A program made the position numbers and the translations under genes. Below the pieces are notes generated by a model, which saw nothing but the letters and a program-made list of their open reading frames with translations, ran no database searches and had not been told where the DNA came from. DNA of 47,951 nt from a virus. The stretch spans positions 1 to 47,951 of IMG/VR virus record IMGVR_UViG_3300033571_002253. One strand, given 5' to 3'. Shown here in pieces: positions 15,392 to 24,280 of this stretch (position 1 is the stretch's first letter; every line of letters begins with the position of its first letter).

Positions 15392-16288
15392 TCATTCTTC
15401 ATATGAATCAAATTTCGCATCACGCATTTGTCTAGTGTAACTTGGATTCAATCCATGTATTTCAAGAATGTCATCACGAATATTTTGATTACGCTTTTCA
15501 GTATTCAACACACGGCAAAAACTATTTGTGATAGCGGCTGTGTAATATGCGAATGGGTTAGCACTTTTTGCTTCGTTAAAACGCAAACCAACATAGGTCA
15601 ATTGAAGTATGGCGCTGTTTCGCATTTCGTCGTTGTAAGTATATCCGCGCCAATTGAATTTCATAGCGTACTTTTCGCAAAGCATCATGTACATTTTTGC
15701 TAACTTGTCTGTGATTTTTCCATGGTCTTTACTGAAATGACCAGTCTTTACCCCTCCCTTCCAGTGACTCTTGCCCACACATATGGCACTGTTATTTTCA
15801 TCTAACTTATAATGTTGGAATGGGGGAAAATTGACTTTGACATGAACCATGTCATCTACATCGTCAACGGTATTTTCATCTTCTAAATCTTCGAACAACG
15901 ATTCATTATCGGTGTCTTCAAAATCTAAAATATCTTTAGCCGTTTTCTTTTTAGTTTGCTTTTTTGGTTGCTTTTGACTTACCGGGATATGGTCCCATGT
16001 CATAACACGAAATACTAGATCGGTTACGGGTATATCCTTTATTTTGACTTCGTTTCCCGTTTCGGTGAGTATTCTTGCTGCCCTTGCTTCTCTAGCGGCT
16101 TTTATATTTTTTGGTTTTGATAGTTGATCTAATGATTTTTCTAATGGACTTTGTGGCATATCTATTATTAGATCATATTGATGATACTCTTGGCGACTAA
16201 AACAGCAATAACTTGTTTTGCTAGAATGTATCTCTTTTAGAATATCTTTATTGTTTAAATAATTAACAGGTTTTTTCGCTATAGACAT
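15392..16288 (-). CDS. 55: Late-transcription sigma factor, gp55 family, with N-terminal extension
   Basis: A 298-aa protein from MSIAKKPVNYL; a longer frame starts at 16330, but AGAGGA at 16292-16297 decides for 16288. The C-terminal half holds the gp55 sigma-like core: DKLAKMYMMLCEKYAMKFNW, then DEMRNSAILQLTYVGLRFN and NPFAYYTAAITNSFCRVLN. gp55 directs host RNA polymerase to TATAAATA-type boxes, which are abundant here. It is much longer than T4 gp55 (185 aa): residues of about 1-105 are basic and unlike T4, and residues of about 125-160 are very acidic (FEDTDNESLFEDLEDE). The extreme C-terminus, FDSYEE, could act as a sliding-clamp contact as in T4, which is inference. Confidence 0.88.
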   Translation of the reverse strand: MSIAKKPVNYLNNKDILKEIHSSKTSYCCFSRQEYHQYDLIIDMPQSPLEKSLDQLSKPKNIKAAREARAARILTETGNEVKIKDIPVTDLVFRVMTWDHIPVSQKQPKKQTKKKTAKDILDFEDTDNESLFEDLEDENTVDDVDDMVHVKVNFPPFQHYKLDENNSAICVGKSHWKGGVKTGHFSKDHGKITDKLAKMYMMLCEKYAMKFNWRGYTYNDEMRNSAILQLTYVGLRFNEAKSANPFAYYTAAITNSFCRVLNTEKRNQNIRDDILEIHGLNPSYTRQMRDAKFDSYEE

Positions 16289-16291
16289 AGT

Positions 16292-16297
16292 TCCTCT
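16292..16297 (-). promoter_or_regulatory. Ribosome binding site AGAGGA that fixes the gp55 start
   Basis: The minus strand reads AGAGGA three bases before the ATG at 16288. The alternative start at 16330 has no comparable site. Confidence 0.7.
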
Positions 16298-16377
16298 TGT
16301 TATAATGTTGTAAAAATGATACAGCAACACCGCTGAACTGTCAAGATAAAATAATGAATTTACGGGTGTTTTGCGGC

Positions 16378-16385
16378 GATAAATA
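16378..16385 (+). promoter_or_regulatory. Late promoter GATAAATA for the plus-strand baseplate block
   Basis: GATAAATA lies 39 bases before the ATG at 16425, with the predicted transcription start near 16391. The leader has no evident Shine-Dalgarno sequence. A minus-strand AATAAATA at 16394-16401 faces gp55 and might be a late promoter for it. Confidence 0.62.
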
Positions 16386-16424
16386 CTATGTCTTATTTAT
16401 TGTTTTAAATAGTAACCAAAAAAT

Positions 16425-18092
16425 ATGTCTACCCCACAACAAGAAATACAAGCATTTTTGAACAAATATGGCAAGTTAGTAACAGCCATTAAAGCATTGC
16501 AGAATGCCGTTGCAAGAGGAGCCATATCAAAAGCAGAAGCAAATAATTTAATTAGCCAAAATTTTAGTGCTTTGCAAACTATTAAAGGGCAACTAGAAAC
16601 ATACATTGAAAATAATCAAAGTAACATTAGGGCGGCATATAGAACTGCATTTATCAGTAGTACGCCATATGGTGATTTGCAAGACAATTTAGATGATTTA
16701 AATAAACAATTATCGGCATTGGGAAATCTTGTTAGATTTGATAAAATAAGAGTCACCGAATCACAAATTCAAGCAAGATTTACAGGATATGCCAACGAAT
16801 TTCAGGCTTTAACCAAACAAACCGAAATAGCCGAAGATAGATGCGCTAGGGGATTTAAAAAAGAAGCAGATGCAGCATTTACCTCAACTAGAGAAGGCTT
16901 GAATGTATTACTAGCCAAATTAAATGAGTTAGCAGCAGAAGCAAAAAAGGCAAATTTAACTTCACTGAACACACAAATCAGTGCATTTGCATCAAGTGTC
17001 GGTACTGCCATTTCTCAAAATGTTGAGGCACAAAACAGATGCTCTAGAAGAATTACTCTGCCGCCTACCGGTGCTACTGGCGCAACCGGTGCTACTGGCG
17101 CAACCGGATCCACCGGTGTTACTGGTGCTACCAGTCCTCCCGCTACTAACCCAAGTGCAGGGCCCAACAACACCACATCAGGGCTTACTAGCGCACGAAG
17201 TCAGGCTGCACTCAAAGACACTACCAATTTTGAAGATAAAAAAGATTGGAGAGTTAGATTAAGTTTGAGTCCAGGTGCAAATTATTTGTATATGGCAGAC
17301 GATCCCGGTATATTAGCACCACTTAAAGTTACCAAAGGAGTAATTTTTCCCTATACTCCCACTGTACAAGTCAGTTATGCAGCAAATTACGATACTACGG
17401 CATTGGCACATTCTAACTTTAAAATAAATCAATACTTAAACAGCAGCGTAGACAACATACAGATAACTTGCGATTTTACGGCACAAGATACATATGAGGC
17501 TAATTATTTGTTAGCAGTTATACACTTCTTTAGGTCATTGACAAAAATGTTTTATGGACAAGACGAAAATCCTAAAGCAGGAACACCGCCCCCATTAGTA
17601 TATCTATTTGGATATGGGCAATTTCAATTCAATGCGCATCCATTAGCAGTATCAAACTTTACTTTAAGTTTACCTGACGGGGTAGATTATATAAGAGCAG
17701 GACAATCAACCAGCAATCCTGGAGTTAATCGTAGTTCTAGCAGTATGCAGGCACCTGAAAAACCTAATCCGGTCGTACAAAATACATCAGCCGGAAGCAC
17801 ACAGGCTTCTAGATTGCAACAGGGATTTGCAAAGATTGGAAATGGATTCGAACAAGCACTTTCTCCCGGCGGGGGACTGTCAACGCCGTTGTTTGGTGGC
17901 AATGGCGGATTTAATAGTTTGGTACCTCCGGGCACAGATGAACCTACTTATGTACCTACCAATATACAGTTAAGTATATCCTGTGTTCCAATAGTAAGTA
18001 GATATGACATTAGTAATAGATTTAGTCTTAAAGATTATGCACAAGGCAATTTACTCAGAGGAATCAACAACAAAGGTGGAGGTATTTGGTAA
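16425..18092 (+). CDS. Baseplate/tail structural protein with collagen-like linker
   Basis: A 555-aa protein in three parts. Residues of about 1-210 are helical. Residues of about 215-236 form a Gly-x-y collagen-like linker (TGATGATGATGSTGVTG). Residues of about 270-555 form a conserved domain with GVIFPYTPTVQVSYAANYD, CDFTAQDTYEANYLLAVIHF, MFYGQDENP, GTPPPLVYLFGYG and PTYVPTNIQLSISCVP. That C-terminal domain is widely seen in baseplate operons of aquatic T4-like phages. It could correspond to the tube-cap or tube-initiator proteins gp48/gp54, but I cannot establish this. Its stop overlaps the next gene (TAATG). Confidence 0.8.
   Translation: MSTPQQEIQAFLNKYGKLVTAIKALQNAVARGAISKAEANNLISQNFSALQTIKGQLETYIENNQSNIRAAYRTAFISSTPYGDLQDNLDDLNKQLSALGNLVRFDKIRVTESQIQARFTGYANEFQALTKQTEIAEDRCARGFKKEADAAFTSTREGLNVLLAKLNELAAEAKKANLTSLNTQISAFASSVGTAISQNVEAQNRCSRRITLPPTGATGATGATGATGSTGVTGATSPPATNPSAGPNNTTSGLTSARSQAALKDTTNFEDKKDWRVRLSLSPGANYLYMADDPGILAPLKVTKGVIFPYTPTVQVSYAANYDTTALAHSNFKINQYLNSSVDNIQITCDFTAQDTYEANYLLAVIHFFRSLTKMFYGQDENPKAGTPPPLVYLFGYGQFQFNAHPLAVSNFTLSLPDGVDYIRAGQSTSNPGVNRSSSSMQAPEKPNPVVQNTSAGSTQASRLQQGFAKIGNGFEQALSPGGGLSTPLFGGNGGFNSLVPPGTDEPTYVPTNIQLSISCVPIVSRYDISNRFSLKDYAQGNLLRGINNKGGGIW
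17070..17105 (+). repeat. Perfect 18-bp tandem repeat encoding the collagen-like linker
   Basis: Two exact 18-bp copies of GGTGCTACTGGCGCAACC (17070-17087, 17088-17105) encode GATGAT twice. Imperfect Gly-x-y triplets continue to about 17131. Such repeats commonly vary in copy number between relatives. Confidence 0.9.
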
Positions 18093-18406
18093 TGGCAGTG
18101 AACAACATTTATCCTACAACTAGTCCCTACTATGATACTAGTGTGTTTAATGGCAAATTTTTAGATTTTCTGGCAAACAGGCCTATACCAAAACAACCCA
18201 GCGATGTTTTATATACTATACCAGCAGTCTATGAATATAGACCAGATATGTTAGCATATGACCTATATAATGATAGTAGACTTTGGTGGGTATTTGCAGC
18301 CAGAAATCCAAATACATTAGGGGCAGATCCTTATTTTGAATTTAAAACAGGTACTGAAATTTATATCCCTAAATTAGATACATTAAAACAAGTATTAGGT
18401 ATATAA
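18092..18406 (+). CDS. 53: Baseplate wedge protein, gp53-like
   Basis: A 104-aa protein starting MAVNNIYPTTSPYYD at the ATG that overlaps the preceding stop; an upstream TTG at 18086 is unlikely. The segment YEYRPDMLAYDLYNDSRLWW, followed by VFAARNPN, matches the conserved core of gp53 (RPD, then a Trp-Trp motif and Asn-Pro/Asn-Asn). The end, FKTGTEIYIPKLD, resembles the LysM-like finish common in this family. gp53 locks wedges into the hexagonal baseplate. At roughly half the length of T4 gp53 (196 aa) this is a compact version. Confidence 0.85.
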   Translation: MAVNNIYPTTSPYYDTSVFNGKFLDFLANRPIPKQPSDVLYTIPAVYEYRPDMLAYDLYNDSRLWWVFAARNPNTLGADPYFEFKTGTEIYIPKLDTLKQVLGI

Positions 18407-18409
18407 TAA

Positions 18410-20770
18410 ATGAATAACAATAATGCTGTAAATGACGATACAGGACCAGTTGGAGCCACTGGTCCAGTTAACGCAGCCGGTGCTACGGGTCCTAATGTTA
18501 ATTCAAATAAAGATTTACCGGGAAGAAGAACATATAATCCTTTATCCAAATTAGCCAGTTATGTATATAACTTGTCCTTGTATCAGGTAACACCCGATGC
18601 TTATGAAGCGTTTATATTATCAGGCAGACGAAATATAGATATTTTAAAATCTGCACAGCCATTAAACGAAGTGTCTTCTCAAAGAGCAGAAAAATTAGGT
18701 GCATATTTGATAGCACAATCGGGCGGAATCAACAATAAAACACAATCAAGGGCTCCGGGTTTTGAATTAGATTATTATATAGAAAATTTTGAAGTAAAGG
18801 TTGCTACAAGCCAGAAAGAATTACAAACATCCGCGTTTGTTGGTACAGGTAAAATGACCATAGTAGAACCATATGGTTTTAGTTTTTTGGCAAATTTAAA
18901 AAGATGTTTATCTTCTTTGCAAGAGTATAGTAAAGCCACTGGATTTCAGGATAGCACAAATGCACTTAGACAGTTCTTTGTATTAGGTATAAGATTTTAT
19001 GGATATGACATAAATGGCAATTTAATAAAAGGAACAGATACTATCAACGGAGAAGCATTAGATCCTGAAAATGGTACTGAAGCATTATTTGAAACATTTT
19101 ATGATTTATCACTAGTAAGTCTAAGGTTTCAATTGACGGGCAAGGGGACAACTTATAATTTAGAATTTGCAAGCCCCGGAGCCATGACTATGTTGGGTAC
19201 TAAACGGGGAAGAATAACAACAGGTGCTAGAGTTGTAGGAAGCACAGTTAAAGAAATGCTAAATGGACCTGATGGTTTGTTGACTAAATTAAATAATGAG
19301 CAAATAGCACAGACAAACACTAATCCAAAAACTAGAGAAATACCTAACAAATTTCTTGTTGAATTTGCTCCTGGTGCAGAAGAATTAATAGCAAATGCAA
19401 GCATGGTATTGCAAAGCGACATTGATAAGATTAAGTTTCCCGGTAGTGCTGCAAAAAATGCTACTGAGGTAACTGACAGTACGGGCTTGAAAGAAAAACC
19501 AAATTTTAATGCTAGAGAAATGTCATTTACTAATGATACTGGTATAATACAAGCAATAACGCAAATAATACAACGCAGCACTTTTATGACTAATGCGCTT
19601 AATACGGTGCTAACTAATACTTTACAACCCAACAACAAAAATGTTCAACAATTGCCTAATAATAGTCCTCAAAAACTATCATGGTTTACAGTAAGTGCTA
19701 AAATTTCTGATATAGCCTGGGATAGTAAAACAAACGACTGGGCATATACTACTACATTTATTATAACTCCCTATGAGATTGTATCAATCTCAACACCATA
19801 TGTTTCTAATTTGTCAAAGTACTATGGACCGCACAAGTATTATGAATATTACTTGACGGGAAAAAATACAGAAGTTATAGATTTCTCGTTGACATTTAAT
19901 ACGGGATATTTTAATACAGTAATAAGTAATATACCCGGCACTGCACCAATAGCAGAAAAACCGGGTTCTAATGCGGGACAAACTTCTACTGCACCGGGCG
20001 TTTTAAGCGGCGGCGACAAAACAGCAGTGTCTAATTTGGGCAACGAAGCACAAGCAGGAGTAATTACTGCTCTAAATGATCCTAGTGCATACGCTACAGG
20101 AAAAATAGTAATTTTGGGAGACCCTGACTTTTTAGTAAAAGACCAAGTAACGAATATAAGTCAACTATATGAAAAATTTTATGATACTAGCAGGTTTACT
20201 GCTAGCGCACATGGAGGACAGGTTTTCATAGAAGTCATATTAAAAGAAGCAGTTGATTATGTACATAGTATGGGATTAAAAGAAATAAACGATAGCATAC
20301 AGTTTTATCCATACCCAAAACATGTACAAGATATTGCTAAAGGTATTGTATATCAAGTAAATATGGTTAATGCAGCATTTGCACAGGGAAAATTTACTAT
20401 GACATTAGAATTAAATGGGGCAGCGTCTTGGGCAAAAGATGAGAGTAATCAACAAGCAAGAGAAATTACGGGTAGCAGCGGCGCTAACGCTCCAGGTAAC
20501 AACAATAACTCTACTGACAACAATCAAGGCAGTAAAGCAGATCCACAAGTTAATCCACCTAAAACAACAAGCCCGGTAGGAACACAGGCAGTAAACAACA
20601 CAGTAGGTAACCCCTCACCGCAGACAAAGAGAGGTGTTGCAGCAGATGATTCTCAGCCCAGTCCTGCACCTAGTCCAGCAGGCAGAACAGATGAGGGCAG
20701 GGAAACTGTACCGTCTGCTCCAAGTGGTGCTAGAGGGCCTAGTGCAAGGCTAAGACCGCCGTCTGGTTAA
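18410..20770 (+). CDS. Large baseplate-associated structural protein
   Basis: A 786-aa protein that starts with a short collagen-like tract (TGPVGATGPVNAAGATGPN, residues of about 11-29). Conserved-looking segments include FELDYYIENFEVKVATSQKE near residue 120, GTGKMTIVEPYGFSFLANLK, FVLGIRFYGYD near residue 201 and SAKISDIAWDSKTNDWAYTT near residue 430. Residues of about 685-786 are low complexity, rich in Pro, Ser, Asn and Gly. Position between gp53-like and the gp5-like spike suggests a hub protein, and a gp27 counterpart is possible, but I do not recognise the fold. It begins four bases after the preceding stop. Confidence 0.75.
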   Translation: MNNNNAVNDDTGPVGATGPVNAAGATGPNVNSNKDLPGRRTYNPLSKLASYVYNLSLYQVTPDAYEAFILSGRRNIDILKSAQPLNEVSSQRAEKLGAYLIAQSGGINNKTQSRAPGFELDYYIENFEVKVATSQKELQTSAFVGTGKMTIVEPYGFSFLANLKRCLSSLQEYSKATGFQDSTNALRQFFVLGIRFYGYDINGNLIKGTDTINGEALDPENGTEALFETFYDLSLVSLRFQLTGKGTTYNLEFASPGAMTMLGTKRGRITTGARVVGSTVKEMLNGPDGLLTKLNNEQIAQTNTNPKTREIPNKFLVEFAPGAEELIANASMVLQSDIDKIKFPGSAAKNATEVTDSTGLKEKPNFNAREMSFTNDTGIIQAITQIIQRSTFMTNALNTVLTNTLQPNNKNVQQLPNNSPQKLSWFTVSAKISDIAWDSKTNDWAYTTTFIITPYEIVSISTPYVSNLSKYYGPHKYYEYYLTGKNTEVIDFSLTFNTGYFNTVISNIPGTAPIAEKPGSNAGQTSTAPGVLSGGDKTAVSNLGNEAQAGVITALNDPSAYATGKIVILGDPDFLVKDQVTNISQLYEKFYDTSRFTASAHGGQVFIEVILKEAVDYVHSMGLKEINDSIQFYPYPKHVQDIAKGIVYQVNMVNAAFAQGKFTMTLELNGAASWAKDESNQQAREITGSSGANAPGNNNNSTDNNQGSKADPQVNPPKTTSPVGTQAVNNTVGNPSPQTKRGVAADDSQPSPAPSPAGRTDEGRETVPSAPSGARGPSARLRPPSG

Positions 20771-20783
20771 ATAGAGAAAATTT

Positions 20784-23700
20784 ATGGCAGAAGACATAAT
20801 CAAACCTAATGGACCTACAAATAGAAGTAAACCAGGCGGAATGGACGCTAATCCGCAAATGGTTCCATTATTGGGTGTTGTTAAAGACAACATAGACCCT
20901 ACCCGTGCAGGTAGAATATTTGTATATTTGGCAAATAACAGCGGGTTAGATCCTGATAACCGCGAAAACTGGCGACCTGTAAAAATGCTTACACCGTTTT
21001 TTGGTTCAACAAGAGGTGACGGGGCCAAAGACAACTATGGTAACTTCAAAAACAATCCAAGTAGTTATGGAATGTGGATGGCTCCACCTGACATAGGCAC
21101 TACAGTGTTGTGCTTGTTTGTAAACGGAGATTTAAACTATGGGTTTTATATAGGCTGTGTGCCTGACCCTGACGCACTGCAAATGGTTCCTGCTATTGGT
21201 GCAACTGATAATGTAGTACCTAACAAAGGTGAAGCACAAAGTTATGGTGGTTCTATAAGACTGCCTGTTACTAATATAAACAAAAACAACAAGGCTATAG
21301 TAGATACTCCCGATTATTTGACCGCAGCAAAGCCTGTTCATAGTTATACTTCGGCTGTCATGTTTCAACAGGGAATTTTACGAGACCCTATTCGCGGTCC
21401 TATTAGTACTAGTTCGCAGCGTGAAACACCTAGTAGAGTAGGTTGGGGTGTAAGCACGCCAGGCAGACCCATATATGAAGGCGGGTATGACGATAAATCT
21501 ATAGTCAATAATTTAAGTTCTGAAAAAAACAATCAACTTCGTGTTGTTTCTAGAAGAGGTGGACATACTATAATTATGGACGACGGAGATATAATAGGTC
21601 GTGATAATTTAGTTAGAATTCGTACAAGTTTGGGGCATCAAATATTGATGAGCGATGATGGCCAAACATTGATGATACTGCATTCGAATGGTCAAAGTTA
21701 TATCGAATTAGGTAAAGAAGGTACAGTAGACATATATTCAACTAATTCAGTAAACATTAGAACACAGGGTGATTTGAACTTACATGCAGATAACAATGTT
21801 AATATTCATGCAGCAAAAAATTTCAACTTGCAAGCCGAAAATATACAAATAAATACCGAAAAAGAGTTTAAACAAAGAGTAGGTACTAATTACACTAACT
21901 TTACATTAGGCAAACATACTACTAAAGTTACGGGTGCTATGAGCATGGAAAGTAAAGGTGACATTAGTATGGCAAGTTCTTCGCTAGCATATGTAAATGG
22001 TAGCAAGATATATTTGAATACAGGACAAACATCTACAAAACCAGCAGAAGTTCCTGCTATAGAAAAGGTTTTACATACAGATACACTATTTGACGCACAA
22101 AAGGGATATTTGGCTGCACCTGCAAAATTAGTAAGCATAACCAGTCGTGCGCCTGCACATGCGCCGTGGTCTAATGCAGGACAGGGCGTTGATATCAAAA
22201 CAGACCTTAACAGTTCAAGTCAGTTACCATCAAGCCCTAATACTAGCGTGAGTACTACTAATGATGTAGCAGCTAGCGCAGGAGTAAGAAACCCCGTAAA
22301 TGTCGCTACTACTGCAACTGCGCCAACCGTTAGCGCAGTAAGTCAAGCAATAGATGTAAACGCTACAAAGGCCATAACGGGACAAATAGCAGCAGATGCA
22401 GCGAACGGACCTTTAGCAGAAGCAACTACTAAAGGTGTAGCAATTGCGCAAACAGAACAGGGAACAACAGTAGGTGTAGGTCAATATGCACAAACTCCTG
22501 AACAGTTAGAAAAATCCGGGGTTTTAAAACCCGGGGCAGCGGCATTAGTAACAACTTTGGCTGCGGCTACAGGAAACGCAATATCAGCCTTTACAAACAA
22601 CCTGTTTACAGGCAAGTCTGGAGCAGAAAATCTTCCAACTTTCTTAAGCAACAAACAGGCTCAGAATGAAAGTATAGTGCAAAATTTGCAACAGGCGCAA
22701 GTACAACTACAAAATTCAGCAGTTGTTACTGGTAAGGAAATAGCCGGGCAGTTGGGAGGTTTAATTTTAAGCACAGCAAAAAATGGGTTATTGAATACAC
22801 TTGATGCAGTAAAAAATTCTGCGCAACTGAGTGTACAGTCTGAGTTGGCTAATTTCCAATTTGGATTAGGTTCAGCAACATCTCAGGCATTTCAAGGACA
22901 AATCAACGGACTTTCAGGTAGTATAGATGGCGTAATGAAAGATATAGCAGCGGGCAACTTTGCAGGGTCGTTGGGTGAATTGGGTCAAGGTGCGTTAAAT
23001 GGTCTAGAAAGTTCTGTTAAAAACTTATTGCAATCACCTTCATTAGAAGATGCTATCAATCAGGCATCAGGAATAGCAAGCAAAGCATTTAGTGCTATTG
23101 CAAGCAGCATGAAACCATTAAAAGCAGGTGTCCCGCAAAATCTTTCTACGATTGCAAAACAAAACATTGAGTCTAACGAAGTAGCTGCTAATAGCGGCAA
23201 AAACATCAGCGATAAAATCAAAAATGCCGCTAATAAATTGGCTAATATAGCAGTTGAATCTGCGGTTAATAATACAGTTTCAGGATTGAATTCTTCATTG
23301 TATAAATTAAACAATACGGCACAAACAACTGTAGCAGAATCATTGTTGCAAATAGCAAATGTTCCGCAAACAAATAATAGGGGTTCTAGTGCGATAGCCT
23401 CATCATTTAACAATGCATCAAATCTACTTAATAATGGCAACGATGCATTGACAAGTTTAAGCAATATTGCTAGATCGGTAGGAACAAGTGCTGCAATGTC
23501 AGCAGTATCTAGTTTGGCAAGCGGACTATCTAATTTACCCGGCGGTCAAAACGCAGTGTCAAGTGTAACAAACCTATCGATAGGTAATATGCCAAACTTA
23601 CCGGGTATAAATGATTTGTCAAATATTATACAAAATACAGCGACAAATGCATTAAACAATGTAACAAATAATTTACAAGTGGGCGTAAATCAATTATTGA

Positions 23701-24242
23701 CTAATACGGTATCTGATTTAACTAATAATTTAAGTTCATTGATACCTAAAAATTTACCTGCAGGACTATCCTCACAATTACAAAATGCTATTGGTTCTAT
23801 AGCAGCAGCAGGTTCAGGAATAAAAATACCTAGCATCGGATTGAATACTAATGATAGGTCATCAATAAATATTGCAGTTATAAATCAACTAGATGATCCT
23901 GGCATACCGCCGCCAACTTTTGGAAATGAATCTATAGTAGAAGAAATTTTCGAAAATTTAAATAGATCTATTGAAGAGGAAGAAACTACCCGTCGTTCAG
24001 AACTTGCGGCTCAAGTAGAAAAAGCAAGAAAAGAATATGACGCACAGAATCAAGTAGTCGAAAACTTTGCAAAACAATTGGCAACCATTCTAGAATCAAA
24101 TAAAAAATCAGGAATTCCATATACTTCACTTCCCGCTGCATTACGCGCTGACCAGCGTAACTTTATGATGCAGTATAACAAGGAAAAGATTAAATTGGAA
24201 CGATTAGACGCAACCTATAGAGAACTTTTGCGTAAACTTTAA
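20784..24242 (+). CDS. 5: Central spike / baseplate hub protein, gp5-like without lysozyme domain
   Basis: A 1152-aa protein. Residues of about 25-135 look like the gp5 OB-fold (LGVVKDNIDPTRAGRIFVYL, then WMAPPDIGTTVLCLFVNGD). Residues of about 255-400 carry short alternating strands of spike beta-helix type (VRIRTSLGHQILMSDDGQTL, TVDIYSTNSVNIRTQGDLNL). The remaining part to about residue 1040 is a long Ala/Ser/Asn/Gly-rich region, followed by a charged coiled coil (VEKARKEYDAQNQVVENFAK). T4 gp5 (575 aa) contains a lysozyme domain between OB-fold and helix; I see none here. A hydrolase-like segment is instead present in the tape-measure-like protein. A weak AGAGA ribosome binding site precedes the ATG. 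Confidence 0.82.
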   Translation: MAEDIIKPNGPTNRSKPGGMDANPQMVPLLGVVKDNIDPTRAGRIFVYLANNSGLDPDNRENWRPVKMLTPFFGSTRGDGAKDNYGNFKNNPSSYGMWMAPPDIGTTVLCLFVNGDLNYGFYIGCVPDPDALQMVPAIGATDNVVPNKGEAQSYGGSIRLPVTNINKNNKAIVDTPDYLTAAKPVHSYTSAVMFQQGILRDPIRGPISTSSQRETPSRVGWGVSTPGRPIYEGGYDDKSIVNNLSSEKNNQLRVVSRRGGHTIIMDDGDIIGRDNLVRIRTSLGHQILMSDDGQTLMILHSNGQSYIELGKEGTVDIYSTNSVNIRTQGDLNLHADNNVNIHAAKNFNLQAENIQINTEKEFKQRVGTNYTNFTLGKHTTKVTGAMSMESKGDISMASSSLAYVNGSKIYLNTGQTSTKPAEVPAIEKVLHTDTLFDAQKGYLAAPAKLVSITSRAPAHAPWSNAGQGVDIKTDLNSSSQLPSSPNTSVSTTNDVAASAGVRNPVNVATTATAPTVSAVSQAIDVNATKAITGQIAADAANGPLAEATTKGVAIAQTEQGTTVGVGQYAQTPEQLEKSGVLKPGAAALVTTLAAATGNAISAFTNNLFTGKSGAENLPTFLSNKQAQNESIVQNLQQAQVQLQNSAVVTGKEIAGQLGGLILSTAKNGLLNTLDAVKNSAQLSVQSELANFQFGLGSATSQAFQGQINGLSGSIDGVMKDIAAGNFAGSLGELGQGALNGLESSVKNLLQSPSLEDAINQASGIASKAFSAIASSMKPLKAGVPQNLSTIAKQNIESNEVAANSGKNISDKIKNAANKLANIAVESAVNNTVSGLNSSLYKLNNTAQTTVAESLLQIANVPQTNNRGSSAIASSFNNASNLLNNGNDALTSLSNIARSVGTSAAMSAVSSLASGLSNLPGGQNAVSSVTNLSIGNMPNLPGINDLSNIIQNTATNALNNVTNNLQVGVNQLLTNTVSDLTNNLSSLIPKNLPAGLSSQLQNAIGSIAAAGSGIKIPSIGLNTNDRSSINIAVINQLDDPGIPPPTFGNESIVEEIFENLNRSIEEEETTRRSELAAQVEKARKEYDAQNQVVENFAKQLATILESNKKSGIPYTSLPAALRADQRNFMMQYNKEKIKLERLDATYRELLRKL

Positions 24243-24267
24243 AGAAACTAGACGCTTACTTGATATT

Positions 24268-24275
24268 GATAAATA
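24268..24275 (+). promoter_or_regulatory. Candidate late promoter GATAAATA ending five bases before the gp25 ATG
   Basis: GATAAATA is followed by TAATT and then ATG at 24281. With T4 spacing the transcript would begin at the start codon itself. No Shine-Dalgarno sequence is visible. Confidence 0.58.
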
Positions 24276-24280
24276 TAATT

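Noticed and set aside
16394-16401. Minus-strand AATAAATA as a gp55 promoter
   Set aside because: It lies more than 100 bases before the gp55 start, and gp55 is expected to be made before late transcription; kept as a remark only.
18086-18091. TTG start two codons before the gp53-like ATG
   Set aside because: The ATG at 18092 overlaps the preceding stop in the common TAATG arrangement and gives the natural N-terminus.
19153-19638. Minus-strand 161-aa hydrophobic ORF opposite the 786-aa structural gene
   Set aside because: Its hydrophobic character mirrors Asn/Thr/Lys-rich codons of the plus-strand gene, and there is no ribosome binding site or promoter.
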